64,000 nt of DNA, taken from the NCBI GenBank assembly GCA_964450955.1, contig CAYVFI010000015.1, positions 1 through 64,000 of the forward strand, given 5' to 3'. Source of the DNA: CAYNWT01 sp964450955 (GTDB lineage Bacteria > Planctomycetota > Planctomycetia > Planctomycetales > Planctomycetaceae). Position numbers and translations under genes: made by a program. The notes below the pieces were generated by a model. That model worked only from the letters and a program-made list of their open reading frames with translations, was not told the DNA's origin and did not search any database. This document shows positions 7,920 to 18,339 of this stretch, piece by piece (position 1 is the stretch's first letter; each line of letters opens with the position of its first letter).

Positions 7920-9842
7920 ATGAAAAAACTCAACTGGATATTTGTAGTCGCGTTGTTTGTCATTCCGGGCTGCGGAAAGACTGAAACAACAGAAAGTGGT
8001 TCTTCTGCAAGTGGTGGTACGGCCGCTGTCGCAGAGCCGGAAGGTGGTTCCGAAAAAAGTGCTGAAGCACCGGGCGATACAGACGTTGCCGCTGCCGGAT
8101 CGACGACAAGCGTCACCGAAAAAACCAACACCGCCATGATGGAAGACGAAGGCGCTGGTGAAGAAAACGACGCACCACCCAAGGCTCCGGCATTGCCTCC
8201 TCCAACTGGCCACGAAATAGAAGACGATGGCGTTGGCAGCGATGAAGGAGACATCATGCCGGGCGACATCGAAGATGACGGTGTCGGTAGCGACGAAGGC
8301 GATCTGCCTCCATCCGAAGAAGCCTCCGAAGCAGCAGCACCCGCCGCTCAGACAGAACGTAAAGTCACTGGCGACTGGACCATGTGGGGCGGTGACAAGT
8401 CTCGCAATATGGTCAATCGAAGTACCGGTATCTCAATCGACTTCAAACCCGCCACCAGCCCCGCTGAAGGCGAAAAGGTCATGTGGGTTGCTGAACTTGG
8501 TTCGCAGACTTACGCGAACCCGGTTGTCGCCGAGGGCATGGTCATCGTTGGAACCAACAATGGAGCTGAGAAACGGCCCAAGCACAAAGGCGACAAAGGC
8601 TGTGTTATGGCATTCGATGCCAAGACCGGCGAATTCATGTGGCAGTTGACTCGAGACAAGCTTCCTGATGGCCGGGTCAACGACTGGCCCGAACAGGGTA
8701 TCTGCTCAACTCCATGCGTTGAGGATGGCCGAGTCTACGTGGTAACCAATCGCTGTGAAGTGCAGTGTCTGGACATTAAAGGTTTCCATGACGGTGAGAA
8801 CGACGGCCCGTACAAGGACGAAACAGACACCGAGAAGATGGACGCAGATATCATTTGGTCGCTGGACATGTTGGAAGACCTTGGCGTGTTCCCTCACAAC
8901 CTGGCTACCAGTTCGCCCGTGATTCACGGTGACAAGATCTTCATCACCACCTCAAACGGTGTGGATGAGGCTCACCTGGAAATCCCATCTCCACGAGCCC
9001 CAAGTTTCCTGGCGATCAACAAGAACACAGGCAAGGTTGTCTGGGAAGACAACTCGCCCGAAGACCGCATTCTGCACGGTCAGTGGAGTTCACCCGCGAT
9101 TGGCGTTGTTAACGGTAAAGGCCAGGTCTACATGCCGGGCGGCGACGGCTGGTTGTACGCATTCGACGCAGACTCAAACGATGAAGAACCAAAGCTGCTG
9201 TGGAAGTTCGACCTAAACCCGAAAGATTCTGTTTGGGAACTCGGCGGAGCCGGAACTCGCAACGCGATTATTTCGACACCGGTGTTCAAAGATAACAGCG
9301 TTGTACTGGCCGTCGGTCAGGACCCTGAACACGCTGAAGGCGTTGGGCACATCTACCGTATGGACGCCACCAAAACCGGCGACATCAGCCCAATGATTGA
9401 AGACGGCAACGGCGGGTTCAAAGAGAACCCGAACTCGGGCCAAATCTGGCACTTCGGTGGCATCGACAAGACGGGAGAAGTTACCGGCGAGAAGGATGGT
9501 CTCATCTTCCGACGAACACTATCGACCGTGTCGATTGATGACGGCCTTGTCTACGCGGCCGATCTAAGCGGCTTCGTACATTGCCTGGATTTCGCAACAG
9601 GCAAGCGCTTTTGGGAACACGACACCTTCTCTGGCATCTGGGGTTCGACACTGGTCGTCGATGGAAAAATCTTCATCGGTGACGAAGACGGCGAAATGTC
9701 AATCCTCAAAGCCGGCAAGGTAGAAAACAAGATCGCCGAAAAGCTGTTCAACTCGTCCGTCTACAGCACGCCAACAATTGCGAACGGCGTTCTGTATGTG
9801 ACCGACCGCTCAAGGTTGTACGCGATCGGTACGACTAAGTAG
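7920..9842 (+). CDS. PQQ-like beta-propeller lipoprotein with acidic linker
   Basis: 640 residues. The signal peptide ends in a lipobox-like IPGC (C19), indicating a lipoprotein. Residues about 20-150 are low-complexity Ala/Glu/Gly, with the acidic phrase EDDGVGSDEGD occurring twice at about 100-125, much like calcium-binding acidic runs. The propeller (about 155-640) opens with DWTMWGGDKSRNM and shows PQQ-like blades (DAKTGEFMWQL, NKNTGKVVWED, DFATGKRFWEHD). A good terminator follows at 9876-9910, closing a two-gene unit with the propeller upstream. The two share fold but differ in anchoring, one secreted and one lipid-anchored. Molecular function unknown. Confidence 0.85.
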   Translation: MKKLNWIFVVALFVIPGCGKTETTESGSSASGGTAAVAEPEGGSEKSAEAPGDTDVAAAGSTTSVTEKTNTAMMEDEGAGEENDAPPKAPALPPPTGHEIEDDGVGSDEGDIMPGDIEDDGVGSDEGDLPPSEEASEAAAPAAQTERKVTGDWTMWGGDKSRNMVNRSTGISIDFKPATSPAEGEKVMWVAELGSQTYANPVVAEGMVIVGTNNGAEKRPKHKGDKGCVMAFDAKTGEFMWQLTRDKLPDGRVNDWPEQGICSTPCVEDGRVYVVTNRCEVQCLDIKGFHDGENDGPYKDETDTEKMDADIIWSLDMLEDLGVFPHNLATSSPVIHGDKIFITTSNGVDEAHLEIPSPRAPSFLAINKNTGKVVWEDNSPEDRILHGQWSSPAIGVVNGKGQVYMPGGDGWLYAFDADSNDEEPKLLWKFDLNPKDSVWELGGAGTRNAIISTPVFKDNSVVLAVGQDPEHAEGVGHIYRMDATKTGDISPMIEDGNGGFKENPNSGQIWHFGGIDKTGEVTGEKDGLIFRRTLSTVSIDDGLVYAADLSGFVHCLDFATGKRFWEHDTFSGIWGSTLVVDGKIFIGDEDGEMSILKAGKVENKIAEKLFNSSVYSTPTIANGVLYVTDRSRLYAIGTTK

Positions 9843-9875
9843 CAAGCAGTTCCGGCAACTGCCGACGAAAATCCG

Positions 9876-9910
9876 AAGAGCCAGACGAACAATCGTCTGG
9901 CTCTTTTTTT
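9876..9910 (+). terminator. Rho-independent terminator after the propeller pair
   Basis: Perfect 12-bp arms (AAGAGCCAGACG at 9876-9887, CGTCTGGCTCTT at 9894-9905) with a 6-nt loop run into seven T at 9904-9910, 34 bp after the stop of the lipoprotein gene. Confidence 0.92.
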
Positions 9911-9955
9911 GTCCGTACTGTCCCCTCCGCACCACACGGGTCCTATCATTCTTGC

Positions 9956-11113
9956 ATGCCGATTTATCTGGACAACGCAGCAACCAGCTACCCAAAGCCC
10001 GACTCCGTCTACGCGGCGATGGACCACTACAACCGCAACATCGGTGCGCCAGGCGGACGTGGTTCGTACGCATCAGCAACAGACGCGCAAAGCACAATGG
10101 ATCGGTGTCGCAAACTGACTGCCGACCTGCTTGGTGTTGCCTCCCCGGCTCAGGTCGCGTTCACGTTTAACTGCACCGACAGTTTGAACTCAGTACTGCA
10201 CGGACTCCTGCGACCGGGTGACCATGTCGTTACTTCACAAATCGACCACAACTCCGTGCTGCGTCCGCTCAACAAACTTCAGGCACATGGTGTTGAATCT
10301 ACGGTCGTCCCTGTCGGTCCCAATCATCTGATCTCGCCCGACTCCGTCCGACGCGCCATCAAGTCCAACACGCGCTTGCTGTCGCTCATTCACGCTTCCA
10401 ACGTCACCGGCGTCGTCCAGCCCATCGAAGAAATCGCCCAAATCGCGCGCGAACGCGGCGTGTTGGTCTTGCTGGACGCGGCGCAAACCGCGGGACAGCT
10501 TCCAATTAACATGGCCGATCTGCCAGTCGATTTCCTGGCGGCCGCTGGCCACAAGAGTTTACTGGGACCACTTGGCACTGGCGTTCTGTGCCTGCGACCC
10601 GGTGTCGAAGAACATCTGCAAAGCTTCCGTCAGGGAGGAACCGGTTCTTCCAGCGAACAGGCTGCTCAGCCAACGACATTGCCATATCGCTATGAATCCG
10701 GAAACCACAACATGCCCGGCTTGTTTGGTTTGACTGCAGGGCTGGAACACATCACAACGACCGGCATCGACGCAATTCGAGAACACGAACAAAAGCTAAT
10801 GCACCTGCTAAGTGATGGGCTTAGCGCGATCGAAGGCGTCTGTTTGTTTGTCACGGGAGACGTCGAAACCACCAGCGTCCTCAGCCTCAATATCACAGGC
10901 TACGAACCCCACGACGTGGCCACGATTTTGGACCAAAACTTCCAAATCCAAGCCCGCGCCGGACTCCACTGCGCGCCGGGGGCTCATGAAGCGTTGGGAA
11001 CTCTGACCGCGGGCGGCACGGTTCGATTGAGTCCCGGCCCATTCACAACACCAGAAGACGTCGAGGCTGCTGTGGCGGCGGTCCGCGAAATCGCCGGTGC
11101 TATGGTTGGTTAG
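9956..11113 (+). CDS. Cysteine desulfurase family protein (class V aminotransferase)
   Basis: 385 residues, the usual family length. It opens with the typical IYLDNAATSYPKP. The PLP lysine is K200 in AAAGHKSLLGPLGTG, and D174 of LLDAAQTAGQ would pair with the pyridine nitrogen. The C-terminal loop RAGLHCAPGAHE carries the catalytic cysteine of the short-loop class. It fits the group often annotated as cysteine desulfurase family (TIGR01977-like) rather than housekeeping IscS/SufS. The reaction would be cysteine to alanine with persulfide formation; the sulfur acceptor is unknown and no suf/isc genes are adjacent. Its last 14 bp overlap the 3' end of the convergent FG-GAP gene. Confidence 0.9.
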   Translation: MPIYLDNAATSYPKPDSVYAAMDHYNRNIGAPGGRGSYASATDAQSTMDRCRKLTADLLGVASPAQVAFTFNCTDSLNSVLHGLLRPGDHVVTSQIDHNSVLRPLNKLQAHGVESTVVPVGPNHLISPDSVRRAIKSNTRLLSLIHASNVTGVVQPIEEIAQIARERGVLVLLDAAQTAGQLPINMADLPVDFLAAAGHKSLLGPLGTGVLCLRPGVEEHLQSFRQGGTGSSSEQAAQPTTLPYRYESGNHNMPGLFGLTAGLEHITTTGIDAIREHEQKLMHLLSDGLSAIEGVCLFVTGDVETTSVLSLNITGYEPHDVATILDQNFQIQARAGLHCAPGAHEALGTLTAGGTVRLSPGPFTTPEDVEAAVAAVREIAGAMVG

Positions 11114-12680
11114 CGATTCGATTTTCGCCGGCCGCGGAAGCCGGACGACGCGCCGCCTGTTTCGGATCGGCAGTTGTGTTTTTCCAGACCATGACGGCCG
11201 GATCGCTGCCGCTACCCTGATCGTGCATCGAACCAACAATCAGGTCCAGATCACCGTCGTCGTCCAGGTCAGCCAGTTCAATGGCGGCGTGAGCACAATC
11301 GCCGGCCTTCAGGACCCGCGGTCGGTACTCCATCGGCCCCGTCTGTTCATAAAGAACCAAAGCCGGATAGCCTTTTGATTTGTAGAACGGGGTTTCCTGA
11401 GGAATAAACGAACCGGCCACGATGTCAATGTCTCCATCGCCATCGACGTCGCCATATTCAGTACACATGGCGGCAATCTGCGTCCCCAGAAATGTCACAG
11501 GAAACTTGTCGCCGTTGTTCGTCAGCATGTAGAGCCCGTGGTGCTTTTGAATCTGGAAGCTGTCATACATGTCACCAGATGTGAACAACACATCCAGGTC
11601 TCCATCACCGTCGTTATCAAATAACGCCAGACTGCTCATCCCAAATGAAGGAGTTTCCGAACGATAGATTTGCTTCGCTTCAAACTTCAAATCGCCAACG
11701 TTCCGAAACACTTCAACGCTTTCCAGTTCCTGCCCAAAGATGGCAACGAAATCCAGTTTTCCATCCGCGTCAAAGTCCACGATCTCAAGCTGAACCGCTC
11801 CGTGACGTTCATCAATGGTCGATCGCTTAAACGTCCCGTTGTCATTTTCCAGCAGCACAACGCTACCGGTCTTTTCCCATCCGAACTCAGCAATCACTAC
11901 ATCCTGATCGCCGTCACCATCGAAGTCAGCTGCGCGGGCATCGGAGGTTCGACCGAGTCCGTCCTGAAGAGTCGTCACTTCGAACACCGGACCTTCGGGC
12001 CCGATGCTGGTCTGCTGCAACCATTGAACCTTGCCCACCAGTTCGTCTGTGACGCCCGGAGTCCCAAGGTCGGACAGTAGATACTCGACTTCGCAATCCG
12101 GATTCAAATCGACCGGTCGTAGGCGGCCAGGGTTCGTTCCCTCGTAGAACCGACTGTAGGTCGTAAGATCGCCCGCAATGGAATTCATGCGGCCGGAAAT
12201 CATGTCGGATGTGTAGATCTGTTTGCCTGCCGCAGTATCAACCAGCAACACATTGGCAACGCCGGCAGCTCGCTTCAACATCGGTCCGGCCACCGGCTGC
12301 GCGAAGACGGTATCTTTGTCTGTTTCCAGCGGCGTAGTGGCCACCGGTTGTGGTTCGGAATGCTTTACGTACCAGGCCAAAACGACCGTTGAATCTGGTT
12401 CCTTCACGTCCGTCCGTCCGGACTCTCGATGGAACCCGAAAGCGCGATCAATCTCGCTGGGCCAACGGTGCTCAGGAAACAGCGACGGTTCCGGAAAACC
12501 ATGACACTGAGTGCAAAATGTACGGATCTCGGCTTCAAGTTCCTCGGGGTCGTAGTCCGACAGCAGTTGATTAGGCGTTGACATCCTGATCGCAGCCGGG
12601 GGTGCGTCAGGAAACAGAAGTGGCAATACCAAAACGGCGACGACACCCATGCCAATTGCAGCTATCAGAAAACGTTTCAA
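11100..12680 (-). CDS. FG-GAP/VCBS repeat protein with a CxxCH haem-binding site
   Basis: 526 residues. An N-terminal membrane/signal segment (about 4-24) is followed by a c-type-haem motif C56-T-Q-C59-H60 inside EIRTFCTQCHGFPEP. Residues about 150-510 contain FG-GAP/VCBS-type blades with calcium-binding DxDGDGD loops (DFDGDGDQD, DNDGDGDLD, DVDGDGDID, DLDDDGDLD), giving an integrin-like propeller. Planctomycetes commonly have such secreted proteins beside cytochrome-like domains, but the partner is unknown. It is convergent with the cysteine desulfurase-like gene and divergent from icd across 265 bp. Confidence 0.85.
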   Translation of the reverse strand: MKRFLIAAIGMGVVAVLVLPLLFPDAPPAAIRMSTPNQLLSDYDPEELEAEIRTFCTQCHGFPEPSLFPEHRWPSEIDRAFGFHRESGRTDVKEPDSTVVLAWYVKHSEPQPVATTPLETDKDTVFAQPVAGPMLKRAAGVANVLLVDTAAGKQIYTSDMISGRMNSIAGDLTTYSRFYEGTNPGRLRPVDLNPDCEVEYLLSDLGTPGVTDELVGKVQWLQQTSIGPEGPVFEVTTLQDGLGRTSDARAADFDGDGDQDVVIAEFGWEKTGSVVLLENDNGTFKRSTIDERHGAVQLEIVDFDADGKLDFVAIFGQELESVEVFRNVGDLKFEAKQIYRSETPSFGMSSLALFDNDGDGDLDVLFTSGDMYDSFQIQKHHGLYMLTNNGDKFPVTFLGTQIAAMCTEYGDVDGDGDIDIVAGSFIPQETPFYKSKGYPALVLYEQTGPMEYRPRVLKAGDCAHAAIELADLDDDGDLDLIVGSMHDQGSGSDPAVMVWKNTTADPKQAARRPASAAGENRIANQP

Positions 12681-12945
12681 CGCCGTATGCCTCAGAAAAA
12701 GTGCTTACCACATTCGTATTCTAGATCAAAGTTGATCGCTGTATGCATAAGTTTGTACGTTCGGAGTCGGCAATATGCTTGCAGGCTTTGGTAGAACCAA
12801 CCAACCGGCCCGCGGTGCCGGGCTGCAGGCCAAACGCGACCGGATGTCAGGCAATTCACGTTGGCTGTCCTCAGAGCCGTTTGTTGCCTAAATTGCGGCC
12901 TCGAACACTCTTTTCGAACCTGACGCAGCGCATCGGAACACACCT

Positions 12946-15171
<2,226 letters not shown>

Positions 15172-15207
15172 CACATCCGGCGCATTCAGAAACGTGGCTT
15201 GGGGTGG

Positions 15208-15274
15208 CCACAAAAAGCACAAAGAAGCACGAAAAGACAGCACCACTTTTCGTGTCGCTTTGTGTTTTTCGTGG
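15208..15274. repeat. Long imperfect hairpin in the icd repeat unit, copy 1
   Basis: Arms of about 29 nt (from CCACAAAAAGCACAAAG and to CTTTGTGTTTTTCGTGG) with about five mismatches enclose a short loop. It lies 36 bp after the icd stop and could terminate or protect the transcript. The sequence style is that of dispersed palindromic elements. Confidence 0.8.
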
Positions 15275-15356
15275 CTGCAAAGACCGGCCGTTGACATCGG
15301 CGAGTACTACCTAACCGACGCAGAATTGGCGGGCAAAGCCATGCGCTCCAGCGCCA

Positions 15357-15456
15357 NNNNNNNNNNNNNNNNNNNNNNNNNNNNNNNNNNNNNNNNNNNN
15401 NNNNNNNNNNNNNNNNNNNNNNNNNNNNNNNNNNNNNNNNNNNNNNNNNNNNNNNN
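15357..15456. other. Assembly gap (100 N) inside the repeat array
   Basis: Exactly 100 N, a conventional placeholder. The bases on both sides (ending gcgcca, resuming cgttgaac) are directly contiguous within the repeat unit, so the gap probably hides a whole number of extra units. Confidence 0.97.
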
Positions 15457-15523
15457 CGTTGAACGCAGCACTTGCTACTTTAAGTTAGCACATACGGCAC
15501 GTTCAGAAACGTGGCTGGGGTGG

Positions 15524-15588
15524 CCACAAAAAGCACAAAGAAGCACGAAAAGACAGCACCACTTTTCGCGTCGCTGTGTTTTTCGTGG
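15524..15588. repeat. Long imperfect hairpin in the icd repeat unit, copy 2
   Basis: Second copy of the 67-bp palindrome, here 65 bp because the right arm has lost a few bases. The arms remain largely complementary. Confidence 0.8.
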
Positions 15589-15736
15589 CTGCAAAGACCG
15601 GCCGTTGACATCGGCGGATACTACCTAACCGACGCAGAATTGGCGGGCAAAGCCATGCGCCCCAGCGCCACGTTGAACGCAGCACTTGCTACTTTAAGTT
15701 AGCACATACGGCACGTTCAGAAACGCGGCTGGGGTG

Positions 15737-17239
15737 CTACGAACTCTCAATCGCACGCACAATGCGATCAACAATCCACTCGGTTCCTTCCAGCCCAACG
15801 GAAATTCGCAGTAGGTACGGTGAGACTCCACACTTCTGCACGAACTCCAACTCTTCGTAGTGGGCAAGAATCGTGTACGGACAACACAAGGTGAAGTTGG
15901 TTCCGAGGTTTGGACCTTTGGCAACCTGCAGAGCGTCGTAAGCCTTTGGCCCGGCGATTTCCGCGTTCTTCAGGACTACAGACAGCAACCCCCCGTTACC
16001 TGATGCGAAATGCTTGTCGCGAACAGCGTCGACCAGTTCTGGTTCCGTCTCACCAGGATAGTAGACACGTTCAACCAACGGGTGGTCTCGAAGAACGCTT
16101 ACCAACTCCGCGGCACTCGCGTTAATTTGACCGACCCGCGCTTCAACATCGTGGCAGTTGGCAGCAAGAATTTCAGCGTCGGCGTCGGAAAGCAAATCGT
16201 CGTACTCAACGTCCAGCCTTTGTTTCAGCTTAGCGTAACCCGGCCGATCGCGTACCAGAATCAGCGATCCTGCCAAAACATCACCACCGCCAGAGAAGAA
16301 CTTCGTCAGGCTGGTTGCAATGACGTCAGCGTAACGCCGCACATCCGTGTTAATCATCGCGCCAAGTGTGTCGTCAATGACCATCGCAAACTTATGACGC
16401 CTGGACAAATCCGAAAGCCTGGCAAGATCCGGAGTCCTGAGAAGCGGGTTCCCCGGTGTTTCACAAAACAACGCCGAGACCAATTCAGTCTCCAATCGTG
16501 CTTCGAAATTAGTGAGTTCCGCTTTTGAACCGTTTGGATAGAACCACGGTTGCTCGGTTCCAAATCGCTCAAGAATTTTAAACGTATCAACATAAGGGAA
16601 CCCAAACTGGACCGGCGGGTTTGGCCCCTTAGTAATTCGCCACGCTGTGTAGATTGCAGCCATGCCCGATGGGAACAGATACACGTCTTCAGGATCAACG
16701 TGCTGAAGTTCAGCGACGCGATTCCGAATTGTCTGCCTGGCTGGCGTCGCGGAGATGGCAAGCTGCAGCCCATCCAAACACGCCTGCGCGGTCCGTGATG
16801 AGACGATCTCGCCACCGTGCTGCCAGAACTCTCTAAGCGCTCGGGCACCAGGTTCATCCTGAGCCACCACCAAAGTGACACCGGGGTCTGTCTTTTGAAT
16901 ATGTGCTTCGGTTCCGGTTCGATGGAGCACATATGCTGCACATCGGTCGGCCACCCGCGCAGCCGGAAGAATGAGTGCTCGATCGACCGGGATGCCGTGC
17001 TGCTTTGCAAGCCGGGCCGTTAGCTGCACTAAGGCCGGGTGCATAAAGAACCGTGGGTAGCCAGTCTTGAACAGTGAAATGACGGATTCATCGCCTTCTT
17101 CGTAGCCGACGTTGTGTTTCCACAGCGGCATACACACAGAACACGCGTGTTCGTTGTCCGGGATCGGATGCCCAAGATCCTTCTCGCGCCATTTCGGTTC
17201 AGGAAGTGGCCAGGTTAGGTTATTAAATTCCGCTTCCAT
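15737..17239 (-). CDS. Cystathionine gamma-synthase-like PLP enzyme, fungal-type architecture
   Basis: 500 residues from the ATG at 17237-17239. Cys/Met-metabolism PLP fold: FPSGMAAIYTA cofactor loop, VIDDTLGAMIN, the PLP lysine in ATSLTKFFSGGGDVLAG, and a C-terminal RISVGLEG. The N-terminal ~150 residues (GHPIPDNEHACSVCMPLW, NVGYEEGD, GYPRFFMH) are an extension typical, as I recall, of fungal cystathionine gamma-synthases and absent from E. coli MetB (about 386 residues). Expected reaction: activated homoserine plus cysteine to cystathionine. The start overlaps the cysE stop by 17 bp, so the two are translationally coupled in one sulfur-assimilation operon. The exact substrate is uncertain. 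Confidence 0.85.
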   Translation of the reverse strand: MEAEFNNLTWPLPEPKWREKDLGHPIPDNEHACSVCMPLWKHNVGYEEGDESVISLFKTGYPRFFMHPALVQLTARLAKQHGIPVDRALILPAARVADRCAAYVLHRTGTEAHIQKTDPGVTLVVAQDEPGARALREFWQHGGEIVSSRTAQACLDGLQLAISATPARQTIRNRVAELQHVDPEDVYLFPSGMAAIYTAWRITKGPNPPVQFGFPYVDTFKILERFGTEQPWFYPNGSKAELTNFEARLETELVSALFCETPGNPLLRTPDLARLSDLSRRHKFAMVIDDTLGAMINTDVRRYADVIATSLTKFFSGGGDVLAGSLILVRDRPGYAKLKQRLDVEYDDLLSDADAEILAANCHDVEARVGQINASAAELVSVLRDHPLVERVYYPGETEPELVDAVRDKHFASGNGGLLSVVLKNAEIAGPKAYDALQVAKGPNLGTNFTLCCPYTILAHYEELEFVQKCGVSPYLLRISVGLEGTEWIVDRIVRAIESS

Positions 17240-18029
17240 CAAACTGATCTATCGGTAGCTCATGGTTCATATCGAGTGCCGGCTGTCCGTCAACGCAGCG
17301 TCCAACAACAACGGCGGGTACTCCGGCCACGGTGGTTCCGGGCGGAACATCGTTTAGAACGACGCTACCTGCACCGATTCGCGATCCAGCGCCGACTTCC
17401 ACATTGCCAAGCACCTTGGCACCGGCTCCAATCAAAACACCCGCGCGGACCTTGGGGTGGCGGTCGCCAACTTCCTTACCGGTTCCGCCCAGCGTCACTT
17501 CGTGCAGCATGGAAACGTTGTCTTCAATGACGGTGGTTTCGCCGATGACAACCGATGTTGCGTGGTCAATCATGATGCCACGACCAATCGTGGCAGCCGG
17601 ATGAATGTCGGCTCCGAACACTTCTGACATTCGGTTTTGCAGGTGCAGCGCCAGGACTCGACGTTTCTGTTTCCACAACCAGTTGGCCACGCGATATGCA
17701 ATCAACGTGTGCACACCTTTAAGAAACAGGAACGGAACCAAACAGCAATCGACCGCCGCATCACGTTCCTGAACCGCGCAGATGTCGGCTCTGATTGCGT
17801 GCCCGATATTTGGGTCGTACCGAAACGCTTCTTCGATAACTTCCCGCAACAACATGGCTGGCAGGCTGGGTACGGTTAGCTTATTGGCGATGTGAAAACT
17901 CACCGCGTGCTCAAGATGTTGATGGTTCAGGACGGTGGAGTGCAGGAAGCTTGCCAGGTTCGGTTCGTTGGCTTTTTCCGCAGCTTCTCGAATCGACCTC
18001 CACACCGGATCGCCAAAATCTGTCGACAT
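17223..18029 (-). CDS. cysE: Serine O-acetyltransferase
   Basis: 268 residues, normal for CysE. The N-terminal helical domain (about 1-135) contains LREVIEEAFRYDPNIGHAIRADICAVQERDPA-like sequence. The C-terminal left-handed beta-helix has hexapeptide repeats: FGADIHPAATIGRGIMIDHA, VVIGETTVIEDNVSMLHEVTLGGTG, RHPKVRAGVLIGAGAKVLGN, IGAGSVVLNDVPPGTTVAGVPA. Catalytic His residues lie in the DIHP and MIDHAT segments. It makes O-acetylserine for cysteine synthesis and is followed by the coupled cystathionine gamma-synthase-like gene, a plausible serine-to-cystathionine supply line. ATG at 18027-18029. Confidence 0.95.
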   Translation of the reverse strand: MSTDFGDPVWRSIREAAEKANEPNLASFLHSTVLNHQHLEHAVSFHIANKLTVPSLPAMLLREVIEEAFRYDPNIGHAIRADICAVQERDAAVDCCLVPFLFLKGVHTLIAYRVANWLWKQKRRVLALHLQNRMSEVFGADIHPAATIGRGIMIDHATSVVIGETTVIEDNVSMLHEVTLGGTGKEVGDRHPKVRAGVLIGAGAKVLGNVEVGAGSRIGAGSVVLNDVPPGTTVAGVPAVVVGRCVDGQPALDMNHELPIDQFDGSGI

Positions 18030-18339
18030 GTCCTTGTTTCCATAAGTTCTAAGTACCCGCTAGCGCGTAAGGATACAGGCAAGAGGAAGCTCATCGCCAC
18101 CGGGTCGCCGCCAAATCGGTTCAGGTTGTGCTGGTTGGACTGATATTGTCAGCGCTGTTTGCCGCACACAACACCTCGTGTACACAAACCTCGACCTGTG
18201 CGAAAAAGGCGACCTAAGTTCAATTAACTCCCCCCCTCAACGGAGCTCCCTCGTTCAAAGGACACACACGGAAGTGTGACCAACACGAATCGCTGCACCC
18301 CCAGTGCATCGATTAAAGAGACACAGTAGGGGTTATGAA
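18030..18339. other. Divergent promoter region between cysE and the NtrC-type regulator
   Basis: 310 bp with no gene. It must carry both outward promoters. I found no clear sigma-54 (GG-N10-GC) site. AGGGG at 18328-18332 is the ribosome site of the regulator. Confidence 0.5.
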
